Shown here: piece by piece, positions 1 to 7,988 of the stretch
How positions within the stretch are numbered: position 1 is the first letter of the stretch
Layout: the number at the start of each line of letters is the position of its first letter
Source of the DNA: Ruminococcaceae bacterium P7
Lineage (GTDB): Bacteria > Bacillota > Clostridia > Oscillospirales > Acutalibacteraceae
Direction of reading: 5' to 3'
DNA length: 48,968 bases
Assembly: GCA_900100595.1 (NCBI GenBank)
Contig: FMUA01000006.1
Coordinates: forward strand, 110,817 to 159,784
Program-made: the position numbers and the translations under genes
The notes under the pieces: generated by a model
Database searches by the model: none
Told to the model about the DNA's origin: nothing
Seen by the model: the letters and a program-made list of their open reading frames with translations, nothing else

Positions 1-51
1 GGCTCAGTTGTGGTGGGCACAGGCTCAGTTGTGGTGGGCACGGGCTCAGTT
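1..51 (-). repeat. Tandem 21-bp repeat encoding TTTEPVP units
   Basis: Nearly identical 21-base units encode Thr-Thr-Glu-Pro-Val-Pro-Thr in the surface protein. They continue past the window edge, so the copy number is unknown. Such Pro/Thr stretches typically act as extended linkers between domains on the cell surface. Confidence 0.85.
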
Positions 52-1559
52 GTGGGCTCCTCTTCGGGCTCATACTTATCATTGAAGGGACCTGCGTAAA
101 TCGCCTCGGGAACATTTTCGGGGATGTACTGGAGGTCGGGCATCAGAATTTCTGAGTTGTTAATGAAGTAGGGAGTTGCGTTGCCGTCTTTAAGGGACAT
201 AATCTCAACATTGAGATTTACGTCGGTTTCACCTGTAGCACCGTTTACGGGTCTGAATGTAACAGAGACAAAAGCAACCTTGTCTTTATCTTTGCCCTTA
301 CTAAGAGCATAACCTGCGAGCTTAGAAGCATTGAACTTAATGCCGGCGTTAGCGCCATCAGGGAGAGTAGCGGGCTCATAGTTCGTTACTGTACCATTGC
401 CCTTTGTGATGCGGAGAATCGCATCAAGGTACTCATCATCATCCTCGACATAAATCTGGTTGTCTTCCTTGTTGACAGTCAGCTTGTTCTTATCATAGGT
501 AAGAATGCACTGAGTGTTAATCATCTTTTCGTCGGGAACCTGGAGCCACCAAGTAACAGTGATCATCTCAGTATTGGGATCAAAGGACTTGGTAATGGTG
601 GGCATGATGTTGGACTTGGCGTTTACAGTCAGCTTGTCCGCTGCGGGAGCTGCAGCAGTTGTCTCCTGAGCGGGAACAGTTGTCTCTGCAGCAACAGTTG
701 TCTCCTGAGCAGGAGCAGTTGTCGCAGGCGCAGTTGTTACTTCGCCGCTGGGACCAACAACCTTAACGGTGAAGGTCGCGTCGTAGTTGCCGGAAACGAG
801 ATCAAACTTTGAAATGTCGAGAGTCAGAGTGACTGTGGACTCATCCTCGGGAACCTCAAAATGAATGTTCTTTCCGTCATACTTCGCGGGAGTTGCGGAA
901 CCGACAGTAATGAAGCCGTCCTCAGCAAGACCGAAGTTGTCTGTCCATGCGCCGTTGGCAGCAAACTTGAACTGATAGTCAACGTTTGCAGCAACGTCCT
1001 CATAAGTAATCTCATAGACGCCGTCAGACTTCTTGGTCATTGCGTTTTCTTCGGAATCAACCGCCCAAGCTTCATCATTCAAGAAGCCGCCGTTGCCGCT
1101 GCCGACTGCTACCATCTTTGTTACGAGACCGGGGTTAAACTCATGGAATTTAACCTTGTCGCCTGTTACAGTTACCTTGGATCCGCCAACAAGAGCAGGA
1201 TCATACTTAACTGTAAAGGTGGACGCCTCTGTAACGCTGAAGGTTACATTGTCGCCAGCCTTGTTGCCGATCCACTCGCCATTATCGACTACTTTAAGAG
1301 CGATATTGTCAGTGGCTTCAGCAACCTCATACACCTTGGTGTATGTGCCGTCATCCTGCTTGGTCATTGCGTTTTCTTCGAGACCTGCTGTCCAAGCGGT
1401 TCCGAACAAATCTGCGTTACTGCCGGCAACAGTTACCGGATAAACAACGGGTTCTGTCGTGGGATCGTCCTCAGCTGCCGATACGCTGAGAGCGGTGATA
1501 GAAACCGATGTTACAATAAGCATCAATGCAAGCAGAAGACTGAGTGCTTTTTTGAACAT
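1..1559 (-). CDS. Secreted X25-module / cohesin-like surface protein (C-terminus beyond window)
   Basis: A continuous frame runs from an ATG at 1559 to the window edge (519 codons, no stop), so the gene is cut off. Residues 1 to about 29 form a Lys-then-Leu signal peptide ending in an Ala-rich cleavage site. Two related modules follow (about 38-135 and 147-240). Both carry the pattern ENAMTKxxDGxY and a late GxW, resembling the X25 modules of pullulanases and starch-binding surface proteins. A Thr/Pro/Ala/Glu linker (about 268-303) leads to a domain (about 305-475) with a VTWWLQVP...QCILTYDKNKL pattern, which I read as cohesin-like. TTTEPVP repeats then begin. The start has the site AAGGAGG. 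Role in binding starch or presenting dockerin partners is inferred from the modules; the family call is moderate and the cohesin call weaker. Confidence 0.75.
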   Translation of the reverse strand, partial: MFKKALSLLLALMLIVTSVSITALSVSAAEDDPTTEPVVYPVTVAGSNADLFGTAWTAGLEENAMTKQDDGTYTKVYEVAEATDNIALKVVDNGEWIGNKAGDNVTFSVTEASTFTVKYDPALVGGSKVTVTGDKVKFHEFNPGLVTKMVAVGSGNGGFLNDEAWAVDSEENAMTKKSDGVYEITYEDVAANVDYQFKFAANGAWTDNFGLAEDGFITVGSATPAKYDGKNIHFEVPEDESTVTLTLDISKFDLVSGNYDATFTVKVVGPSGEVTTAPATTAPAQETTVAAETTVPAQETTAAAPAADKLTVNAKSNIMPTITKSFDPNTEMITVTWWLQVPDEKMINTQCILTYDKNKLTVNKEDNQIYVEDDDEYLDAILRITKGNGTVTNYEPATLPDGANAGIKFNASKLAGYALSKGKDKDKVAFVSVTFRPVNGATGETDVNLNVEIMSLKDGNATPYFINNSEILMPDLQYIPENVPEAIYAGPFNDKYEPEEEPTTEPVPTTTEPVPTTTE

Positions 1560-1603
1560 TTCTTTTTTCCTCCTTATTTGATAATGCTTCTATAAGCAAT
1601 ACT

Positions 1604-1633
1604 ATTATAATACAAACGATTCCTAAAAGTCAA
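1604..1633 (-). promoter_or_regulatory. Sigma-A promoter of the X25 surface protein
   Basis: On the minus strand TTGACT (1633-1628) and TATAAT (1609-1604) are separated by 18 bp. Transcription should start near 1597, giving a leader of about 38 bases that contains the AAGGAGG site. The AT-rich stretch from here to the galE stop at 1733 also holds a 16-base palindrome (1712-1727), possibly the end signal of galE. Confidence 0.7.
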
Positions 1634-1732
1634 TAAAAAAACCAAATTGGGAATCTCTTTTTTCGAGATTTTTCATTTTTTGTTTATTTAGATAAATAAA
1701 TTGTTTTTAATTTGTCATTAATGACAAGAATA

Positions 1733-2746
1733 TCACTTGTATCCGTTGACATTGTGCGACTGCCAGTTCCATGAATCGTAGCACATTTCGTCAAGTCCCA
1801 GCTCCGCCTTCCAGCCGAGCACCTTCTCCGCCTTTTCGGCGTTCGCGTAGCACTCCGCGATATCGCCCGCACGGCGCGGCTTGATGACATAAGGAATGGT
1901 GATATGGTTAACTCTCTCAAACGCCTTGACGATATCGAGCACGCTGTAGCCTGTTCCCGTGCCGAGGTTGACGATCTCGGTTCCCGTGTGGTCGGAAGAG
2001 TAGTCGATCGCTTTGACGTGACCCTTCGCGAGGTCTACCACATGGATATAATCCCTGACGCCTGTGCCGTCATGCGTGGGGTAGTCGTCGCCGAACACGC
2101 CCAGCTGCGGCAGTCTTCCTGCCGCGACCTGCGTGATATAGGGCATGAGGTTGTTCGGAATGCCGTTCGGATCCTCGCCGATTCTTCCGCTCTTGTGCGC
2201 GCCGATCGGGTTGAAATAGCGCAGAATGACAATCGACATTTCGGGATTCGCCTTTGCGGTATCGCTTAGGATCTGCTCCATCATCAGCTTTGTCCAGCCG
2301 TAGGGGTTCGTCGGCGTGCCTGTGGGCATGGTTTCAACCAACGGTACCGTCTTCGGCGTGCCGTAAACCGTCGCCGAGGAGCTGAAAATGAAGCGGTTGA
2401 CGTTGTGGCGCTTCATCGCCTCCAGCAGCGTAAGGGTGGAATCAATGTTGTTGCGGTAGTACATGACAGGCTTTTCGCAGCTCTCTCCCACCGCCTTGAG
2501 ACCTGCAAAATGGATGACGGCGTCAATTTCATTTTCGGAAAATATTCTCTCTACCGCCTCGGGATCGCAGACATCCGCCTCGTAGTGCGGAATTTTTGTG
2601 CCTGTTATCTCCTCTACCCTTTCGATCGCGACGGGGCAGGAGTTGGAATAATTGTCCGCTATGATCACGCTGTGTCCCGCTTCTATCAGCTCTACACAGG
2701 TATGCGAGCCGATATAACCCGCGCCGCCTGCTAACAAAACTTTCAT
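1733..2746 (-). CDS. galE: UDP-glucose 4-epimerase
   Basis: Interconverts UDP-glucose and UDP-galactose in the cytoplasm (Leloir pathway and supply of surface sugars). The 337-residue length is normal for GalE. The N-terminal Rossmann motif GGAGYIGSH binds NAD. The active site is seen as SSSATVYG followed by NPYGWTK, the YxxxK catalytic pair of short-chain dehydrogenases. The ATG at 2746 follows an AAGGAG site by a normal spacing. It lies 37 bases downstream of the cyclophilin gene on the same strand and is probably co-transcribed with it. No other galactose gene is nearby. Confidence 0.96.
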   Translation of the reverse strand: MKVLLAGGAGYIGSHTCVELIEAGHSVIIADNYSNSCPVAIERVEEITGTKIPHYEADVCDPEAVERIFSENEIDAVIHFAGLKAVGESCEKPVMYYRNNIDSTLTLLEAMKRHNVNRFIFSSSATVYGTPKTVPLVETMPTGTPTNPYGWTKLMMEQILSDTAKANPEMSIVILRYFNPIGAHKSGRIGEDPNGIPNNLMPYITQVAAGRLPQLGVFGDDYPTHDGTGVRDYIHVVDLAKGHVKAIDYSSDHTGTEIVNLGTGTGYSVLDIVKAFERVNHITIPYVIKPRRAGDIAECYANAEKAEKVLGWKAELGLDEMCYDSWNWQSHNVNGYK

Positions 2747-2783
2747 ATTTTCTCCTTATATATAGTATACATATTTCTTATTC

Positions 2784-3302
2784 TTACATCTTCTCGGGTG
2801 CGGGATAATCCTCACCGAAGGTCTCGACCGTCATTTTTTCGATAATCTGAGGGTCGAGGGGCTTGTCGGAAAAGTCGGTGTCGCAGCCTGCGATTTCATC
2901 GACGACTTCCATTCCCTCAATGATCTTTCCGAACGCGGCGTACTGACCGTCGAGGTGAGGAGCCGCTTTGTGCATGATGAAAAACTGGGAGCCTGCGGAG
3001 TTGGGCATCATGGAACGCGCCATCGAGAGAACGCCCTCTTTGTGTCTGAGGTCGTTTCTGAAGCCGTTCATCATAAACTCTCCCTTGATGTGATAACCGG
3101 GCCCTCCCATGCCCGTACCGTCGGGGCATCCGCCCTGAATCATAAAGCCGTAAATGACGCGGTGAAAGGTCAGCCCGTCATAGAAGCCGCTCTGCACAAG
3201 GCTGATAAAATTATTCACCGTATTCGGCGCGATTTCGGGATACAGCTCCGCCTTCATTACTTTGCCGTTGTTCATTTCGATGGTTACAATCGGATTCGCC
3301 AT
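2784..3302 (-). CDS. Cyclophilin-type peptidyl-prolyl isomerase
   Basis: Catalyses cis-trans isomerisation of prolyl bonds and so helps protein folding. The 172-residue protein shows cyclophilin signatures: FHRVIYGFMIQGG, which carries the catalytic Arg of the FHR motif, then GSQFFI and LDGQYAAFGKI. There is no signal peptide, so it should be cytoplasmic. The ATG follows AAGGAAG. It sits 19 bases after the DUF2752 gene and 37 before galE, all on one strand. A B-type cyclophilin (ppiB-like) is the best match; the exact subfamily is not certain. Confidence 0.95.
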   Translation of the reverse strand: MANPIVTIEMNNGKVMKAELYPEIAPNTVNNFISLVQSGFYDGLTFHRVIYGFMIQGGCPDGTGMGGPGYHIKGEFMMNGFRNDLRHKEGVLSMARSMMPNSAGSQFFIMHKAAPHLDGQYAAFGKIIEGMEVVDEIAGCDTDFSDKPLDPQIIEKMTVETFGEDYPAPEKM

Positions 3303-3321
3303 AGTTTATCTTCCTTTTCTG

Positions 3322-3732
3322 TCATAGATTTATCTCGATCGGCGCGATTGCCGGCACAAAATTACGCACCACTGCGTAAATCAGCCAGCACACAAACAGC
3401 GCCGTGATGAAAACTTTATTGTGGATCACGGGAAAGCGGAAACGCACCCCCCATACCTTCAGCGCAAATTCCAGATAATACAGCACTGCCATCAGCAGCA
3501 TGACCGGAATCACGCTATTCTGCCGCAGAGCCAGCAGCAGGTCGCCGTGTAAAAGCGCCGCAACCGCCCTCGTGGAGCCGCAGCCCGGGCAATAAATATG
3601 AAGCAGCGTCAGGCTGGGACAAGGCCATAGTGTGACATACCGCAAAATCAGATACGCGGCTGCACCGCAAACCGCCGCAGCCGCAAAGGGCGCGATGATA
3701 ACGAGCGCTTTCTGCCACCGTTTATATTGCAT
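3322..3732 (-). CDS. DUF2752 membrane protein
   Basis: A 136-residue membrane protein of unknown function. It has hydrophobic segments at about 10-28, 70-88 and 104-124, and the DUF2752 hallmark CPGCGSTRA followed by ALLHGDLLLALRQN between the first two. The Cys-Pro-x-Cys pair could bind metal or be redox active, but nothing here shows that. The ATG at 3732 has a GGGGAGG site. DUF2752 genes often neighbour small DUF4190-type membrane proteins, as here. Function is not assigned. Confidence 0.85.
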   Translation of the reverse strand: MQYKRWQKALVIIAPFAAAAVCGAAAYLILRYVTLWPCPSLTLLHIYCPGCGSTRAVAALLHGDLLLALRQNSVIPVMLLMAVLYYLEFALKVWGVRFRFPVIHNKVFITALFVCWLIYAVVRNFVPAIAPIEINL

Positions 3733-3753
3733 AATCCGCCTCCCCTAACAGAA

Positions 3754-3779
3754 ATCGGGCAGATATTTCACTGCCCGAT
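3754..3779 (-). terminator. Hairpin terminator of the DUF4190 gene
   Basis: A perfect 9-bp stem (ATCGGGCAG with CTGCCCGAT) and 8-base loop lies 22 bases after the stop at 3801. It is followed on the minus strand by a short T-containing tail, so some readthrough into the DUF2752 gene is possible. Confidence 0.65.
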
Positions 3780-3800
3780 CAATGCGCAATTGATATGATA

Positions 3801-4526
3801 TCAGTAATAGTAGTGGTAGCTGGAGCTGGAGCTTCCATTGAAAATACCGGTAACAATCGCAACGATAATCCAGATAACGGAGAGCGCCATACCGACAATG
3901 GAGAAAATCAGACCAAGCTGCGCCATTGTGTTCTTGCCCTTGAACTTGGACTTGGAAACAATCGCGAAAATCAGACCGGGAATACCGGTGAACAAACCGT
4001 AGCAGCAGGTGATCATGGAGAGGATACCGCAAACGAACGAGATAATGCCGAACACCTTTGCCGCACCTGTGGGCGCGTCAGCGGGCATGTTATAGGCAGG
4101 CTGGTTCGCCGCGTTGTAATCATAGGGCTGCTGATAGCCGTTCTGATTGTAGTCGTAGGGCTGTACGTTGGTGTCCTGATACTGGGGCTGCTGATACTGA
4201 TTGTAGTCCGGCTGCTGCGGCTGATACTGGTTGTAATCGGGCTGCTGCGGCTGGTACTGATTATAATCAGGCTGTACGGGCTGCTGCGGCTGATACTGGT
4301 TGTAGTCAGGCTGCTGCGGCTGGTACTGGTTATAATCAGGCTGCTGAGGCTGCTGAGGCTGATAAGGATTATTGTAATCCCCGTTGCCGCCGTCCGCAGG
4401 ATTGCGTGACTGATTATACTGTGCGAACTGAGCCGAGTAGTCGTTCCCACCACCCTGCGGCGGATAATCGTTGTTCTGAGGGAACTGATTCGGCTGCATA
4501 TTATCATTATTGAAGTTGTTATCCAT
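3801..4526 (-). CDS. DUF4190-like membrane protein with QPDYNQYQ repeats
   Basis: A 241-residue protein in two halves. Residues 1-150 are disordered and rich in Gln, Asn, Pro and Tyr, with five near-identical QPDYNQYQ units at about 59-113. Residues 155-230 hold two hydrophobic segments (about 156-190 and 203-227) separated by a basic loop with KSKFKGKN, the DUF4190 layout. The tail is Gly/Ser/Tyr-rich. The ATG at 4526 is chosen because TTTAAGGAGG lies just upstream; a frame open 20 codons further overlaps the promoter. Function is unknown. A low-complexity cytoplasmic Tyr/Gln tail with a membrane anchor suggests a binding or clustering role, which is only inference. Confidence 0.85.
   Translation of the reverse strand: MDNNFNNDNMQPNQFPQNNDYPPQGGGNDYSAQFAQYNQSRNPADGGNGDYNNPYQPQQPQQPDYNQYQPQQPDYNQYQPQQPVQPDYNQYQPQQPDYNQYQPQQPDYNQYQQPQYQDTNVQPYDYNQNGYQQPYDYNAANQPAYNMPADAPTGAAKVFGIISFVCGILSMITCCYGLFTGIPGLIFAIVSKSKFKGKNTMAQLGLIFSIVGMALSVIWIIVAIVTGIFNGSSSSSYHYYY
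4188..4352 (-). repeat. In-frame 30-bp repeats encoding QPDYNQYQ units
   Basis: Five copies of a Gln-Pro-Asp-Tyr-Asn-Gln-Tyr-Gln unit, one with a three-residue insertion. Synonymous differences between copies show that the peptide, not just the DNA, has been kept. Confidence 0.9.
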
Positions 4527-4557
4527 TTCGGCTAACCTCCTTAAAGTTTGTGCTTTT

Positions 4558-4586
4558 ATTATAGAATAAATATAGGCTAATGTCAA
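4558..4586 (-). promoter_or_regulatory. Perfect-consensus sigma-A promoter of the DUF4190 gene
   Basis: On the minus strand TTGACA (4586-4581) and TATAAT (4563-4558) are exactly 17 bp apart. Both hexamers match the consensus at every position. The start should be near 4551, 25 bases before the ATG. Confidence 0.85.
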
Positions 4587-4597
4587 TTGATATTTTA

Positions 4598-5614
4598 TTA
4601 TGCATGAATATTTTCAATTGACATCGTCGCAAAGGCGTTCAGATTCGCGTCCGCCGTGTTGCCGCTGAGGTACTCATAATACCCCTGTGAACCGACCATA
4701 GCGGCGTTGTCGCCGCAAAGACTCTTGTCGGGCTTGAAGAACTGCCAGCCGCGGCGCAGGCACTCCTCCTCCAGCGTCCGCCTGAGGAGCGAGTTGGCGG
4801 AAACACCGCCCGCGATCACAAGTCTGTTCACGTTCAGATCCTCAGCCGCCTTCAGGAAATTGGCGCTCAGGCAATTGACGACCGCGTAGCGGAAGGACGC
4901 GCAGACGTCAGCCTTATTCACCTCTCCGCCCTTTTGCGCGGTGTTGTGGATGAGATTGATCACCGCAGTTTTCAGTCCCGAAAAGCTGAAATCATACGGC
5001 GCGTCATGGACAACGGGACGCGGCAGCTTGAAGGCATGAGGATCGCCGTCCTCGGCGACCTTATCGAGCATGATGCCGCCCGGATACGGCATTCCCATCG
5101 TGCGCGCCGCCTTGTCAAAGGCTTCTCCCGCAGCGTCGTCACGCGTCCTGCCGATGATTTTCATTTTGGTATAATCCTCCACCATCACGATATGGCTGTG
5201 ACCGCCCGAGACCACCAAGCATAAAAACGGCGGCTTTAATTCCTGATTGGAAATATAATTCGACGCGATATGCGACCGCAGATGATGCGTCGGAATCAGC
5301 GGAATTCCCGTCGCCATGGACAGTCCCTTTGCGAAGTTCACGCCTACCAGCAGCGCGCCGATCAAACCGGGTGCGTAGGTGACCGCGATCGCGTCGATAT
5401 CGTTCAGCGTCATCGACGCCTGCTTCAGCGCCTGAGAAACGACAGGCACGATCGCCTCGGCATGACGCCGCGAAGCGATTTCGGGAACAACGCCGCCGTA
5501 AAGACGGTGTTCCTCCACCTGAGAAGCAATGACCGAGGACAAAACCGTTCTGCCGTCACGCACGACCGCCGCGGCTGTCTCGTCGCAGGAGGATTCAATT
5601 GCCAAAATGTTCAT
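4598..5614 (-). CDS. tsaD: tRNA N6-adenosine threonylcarbamoyltransferase
   Basis: Transfers the threonylcarbamoyl group to A37 of tRNAs that read ANN codons (t6A synthesis, with TsaB and TsaE). The length of 338 residues is normal. Seen are the N-terminal ESSCDETA motif, the metal-binding HLRSH (His111 and His115), SGGHS and the late CGDNAAM with a metal-ligand Asp. The ATG abuts the stop of the CotH gene and has an AAGGAAG site inside it, so the two are translated in sequence. TsaB and TsaE are not in this window. RimI, a common neighbour, is one gene away. Confidence 0.97.
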   Translation of the reverse strand: MNILAIESSCDETAAAVVRDGRTVLSSVIASQVEEHRLYGGVVPEIASRRHAEAIVPVVSQALKQASMTLNDIDAIAVTYAPGLIGALLVGVNFAKGLSMATGIPLIPTHHLRSHIASNYISNQELKPPFLCLVVSGGHSHIVMVEDYTKMKIIGRTRDDAAGEAFDKAARTMGMPYPGGIMLDKVAEDGDPHAFKLPRPVVHDAPYDFSFSGLKTAVINLIHNTAQKGGEVNKADVCASFRYAVVNCLSANFLKAAEDLNVNRLVIAGGVSANSLLRRTLEEECLRRGWQFFKPDKSLCGDNAAMVGSQGYYEYLSGNTADANLNAFATMSIENIHA

Positions 5615-7135
5615 TTAGTCATCTTCCTTTTCATAAAGCTGCATCTCTCCCACTCCATGCGATTCGGGGAGACCCGCGACGCTGCACTGCAAAGCGGTGA
5701 CGTCGTCAATGCACAGCGTTTTTCCCGTGATCTGCGCACGCAGCGGAGCCAGCTCATCGAGCGTGATAGGCACCTCCGCGATAATTTGCTGAATGACCGT
5801 CGCGTCATTGATATCAATGACGCCGTTGCCGTCTGCGTCTCCCTTGCGGAAGTAGGTTTTCAGCGCATAATAGTTGTCGAGCCAGTCGCTTCTGCGCTGA
5901 CACCAGCTCTTGAAGAACTGATAGTTATCCTCATAGTTGTTTTCGGGCTTTCTCTGATGGTTGATCCACCATTTGCCGATATCCCAGCCCGCATCCTTAA
6001 AGTTGCGCTCGATCACATCGGCGTAGGCCGCGCGGAAGGTATCGGTATAGCCGCCGTCGACGCCGATATTGTCAAACCAATCCCTGTGCGCTTCATAGAC
6101 CTGCTTGCATTCGGCGTTGAACCAAACATGTTTGCATAGCAGCTTATACAGGTTTTTATCACTGCAGAACAGCTGCTCGGCTTCATAGGTACCTTTTCCC
6201 CTAGAGGAAATATCCTTGTTGGCGTTTCCTGCCGAGATATCGTAATCCCACGGCGGTCCCGCATAGAGCTTTCCGTCTTTATAATAGAAAAAGACGGACG
6301 ACATGCTGAAATCAAAGGTTTTCATGTACTCATTGAGAACATAGAACTTTGCGAAGGACTCCACGTCGATCACGTCGCGGATCTCCTGCTCGGTGCCGTT
6401 TTTGAGCGTTTTCGCGATGGAGGTGAAGGTATTCTGAATGTATGCCGCTTCCTCCTCGTCGGGCTCCTCAGGCTCCTTGACGGCATAACGCCAGCCTTCC
6501 GCCTTGAAGTAGGTCACACCTTCCTCTTCCGTCATGGATTCCAGCTCGACCATAAAGTCCTTGCCGTTCTCAATGTTGATATCGACCCTGTCCTTGCCCT
6601 CCTGAACGGGCGTCATCAGCGTATAGCAGCCGCGGAACGCGCCGTCGATCCACAGCTCGGTGATTTTCTGACCGGGAACATAGGCGAATCCCAGCTCGCG
6701 CGCGGTATCGAACGCGAGATAGTTACGCATCAGCGTGGGGTCAAAGGCATTGGCAAGCAAAACCCATTTTTTGCCCTTGCCCATGCCGTACAGCTCTTTT
6801 TTCTTCGCGAATTTGAAGGTATACGCCTTCTTCTTCACCCAGTACAGCGCGGTCGTATTGCCGCGTACCTTGAAGGATACGTTATCCTCCAGCACAGAGC
6901 CGTCGGGGTCGGTAATGGAAATCTTCGCCTGCACATAGCCGTCGGCTTTTTCAAGTGCAGTGCCGTTTCCGTTTTCGGTTTCAATGTGAATCTGCGGAAC
7001 CTGCGGCGTATGCGCCGTTTGCTGTTCCTGTTGCTGCTGCTCCTGCGGAAGCTCCTCCGCAAAGGTTGTTAGGGGGAATGCGCTGAGCAACAAAATCACA
7101 CTGAGCAGGGATGCGATCAGTTTTTTGCCTCTCAT
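5615..7135 (-). CDS. Secreted CotH-family protein with dockerin
   Basis: A 506-residue exported protein. Residues 1-27 are a signal peptide (Arg-Lys, then a Leu/Ile run, ending TTFA). About 45-400 is a CotH-like domain with RGNTT, KKKAYTFKF, MRNYLAFDTARELG and the GPPWDYDIS motif. CotH of Bacillus is a spore-coat protein kinase, and related domains occur in cellulosome proteins. The C-terminal dockerin (about 433-500) has one canonical calcium loop (GDADGNGVIDINDAT), but the second repeat lacks most Asp ligands. The ATG at 7135 is preferred over the TTG one codon earlier because it sits properly behind AAGGAG. It lies between rimI and tsaD with almost no gap, an odd place for a secreted protein. 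Substrate and kinase activity are unknown. Confidence 0.88.
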   Translation of the reverse strand: MRGKKLIASLLSVILLLSAFPLTTFAEELPQEQQQQEQQTAHTPQVPQIHIETENGNGTALEKADGYVQAKISITDPDGSVLEDNVSFKVRGNTTALYWVKKKAYTFKFAKKKELYGMGKGKKWVLLANAFDPTLMRNYLAFDTARELGFAYVPGQKITELWIDGAFRGCYTLMTPVQEGKDRVDINIENGKDFMVELESMTEEEGVTYFKAEGWRYAVKEPEEPDEEEAAYIQNTFTSIAKTLKNGTEQEIRDVIDVESFAKFYVLNEYMKTFDFSMSSVFFYYKDGKLYAGPPWDYDISAGNANKDISSRGKGTYEAEQLFCSDKNLYKLLCKHVWFNAECKQVYEAHRDWFDNIGVDGGYTDTFRAAYADVIERNFKDAGWDIGKWWINHQRKPENNYEDNYQFFKSWCQRRSDWLDNYYALKTYFRKGDADGNGVIDINDATVIQQIIAEVPITLDELAPLRAQITGKTLCIDDVTALQCSVAGLPESHGVGEMQLYEKEDD

Positions 7136-7146
7136 CAAAACTCTCC

Positions 7147-7581
7147 TTAAAAATATTTTGTCATCAGCAGGGCATTTTCTGCGGGGTCGGAATAGTAGTT
7201 CTTCCTCTCTCCCACCCTGACAAAGCCGAAACGGCTGTAGAGTGCGATCGCGGGAGCGTTGCTCTCCCGTACCTCCAGCGTGAGAAACGCGAAATCATGC
7301 TTCTGACACCAAGTGACCAGCTCGCGCACAAGGGCGCTGCCGACACCTTTTTTCCTGTAATGACTGTCAACCGCCGCATTGAACAGATAGCCTTCATCTA
7401 TCACGGCGCTCATGCCGATGTAGCCGATGACTTTTCCGTCCTCTACCGCGACCAGAAAGTGCGATGTTTCGTTTTTCAGCTCGCTCTCAAGGCTCCGCCT
7501 TGACCACGGATGCGAAAAGCAGTCGTTTTCGATCGCCGCCACCTCGTCAAGATGGGCGGCGGTCATTTTTTCAATCCTCAT
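7147..7581 (-). CDS. rimI: RimI-type N-alpha-acetyltransferase (GNAT)
   Basis: A 144-residue GNAT acetyltransferase. RimI acetylates the N-terminus of ribosomal protein S18 and some other proteins. Seen are the opening MRIEKMTAAHLDEVAAIE, FSHPWS, the acetyl-CoA loop YRKKGVGSALV (R/Q-x-x-G-x-G/A type), LEVRESNAPAIALY and GF..VGERKNYY, all RimI hallmarks. It overlaps the phosphatase gene by 11 bases and precedes the CotH gene by 11. Clustering with tsaD is common in Firmicutes and supports the call. Confidence 0.94.
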   Translation of the reverse strand: MRIEKMTAAHLDEVAAIENDCFSHPWSRRSLESELKNETSHFLVAVEDGKVIGYIGMSAVIDEGYLFNAAVDSHYRKKGVGSALVRELVTWCQKHDFAFLTLEVRESNAPAIALYSRFGFVRVGERKNYYSDPAENALLMTKYF

Positions 7582-7987
7582 ATTGTCTGACGATCTCCTC
7601 GACCGCGGTCTGAATCAGATCACGGCACATGCGGTAGATTTCAATGCTTCTGCCATAGGGGTCGGCGACGTCGAGCACCTCCACCTTTTCGGCAGGCAGA
7701 CCGATGCTCTGCGTCAGGATCTGACGGTGCTCATCCGACATGCAGTAGATTTTTTCAAAATCGGCGATATCATAATCGAAAATGAAATGCGACTGAAAGC
7801 CGCTGAGGTCAATGCCGATTTCCTGACATACCGCTACCGACTGTTTGGAAGCAGGCATCCCCTTCACGGCAGCCAGGCCAAAGCTGACCGCACGGACAGG
7901 AAGATCCTTTTCCTCCGCTATTTTATTGAAAATCGCCTCCGCCATCGGGCTGCGGCAGGTGTTGCCCGTGCAGACAAAGGCTATCAT
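7571..7987 (-). CDS. Low-molecular-weight phosphatase, YwlE-like protein-arginine phosphatase
   Basis: A 138-residue LMW phosphatase. The P-loop CTGNTCRS provides the nucleophile Cys6 and Arg12, and VADPYG carries the general-acid Asp. In this loop the residue before the second Cys is Thr, as in Bacillus YwlE, where Thr favours phosphoarginine; tyrosine phosphatases usually have Ile there. The SIEIYRMCRD tail also resembles YwlE. The ATG at 7987 comes one base after the polA stop, with AAAGGAT inside polA. A frame open six codons further would overlap polA. No McsB kinase is seen in the window, so the arginine specificity is inferred. Confidence 0.88.
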   Translation of the reverse strand: MIAFVCTGNTCRSPMAEAIFNKIAEEKDLPVRAVSFGLAAVKGMPASKQSVAVCQEIGIDLSGFQSHFIFDYDIADFEKIYCMSDEHRQILTQSIGLPAEKVEVLDVADPYGRSIEIYRMCRDLIQTAVEEIVRQYED

Positions 7988-7988
7988 T

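Noticed and set aside
861..1595. 244-codon plus-strand frame across the X25 protein
   Set aside because: Cys/Val-rich and without a ribosome site. The minus-strand frame has a signal peptide, promoter and AAGGAGG.
4188..4352. Possible CRISPR array
   Set aside because: The repeats are in frame, 30 bases long without spacers, and encode a peptide repeat.
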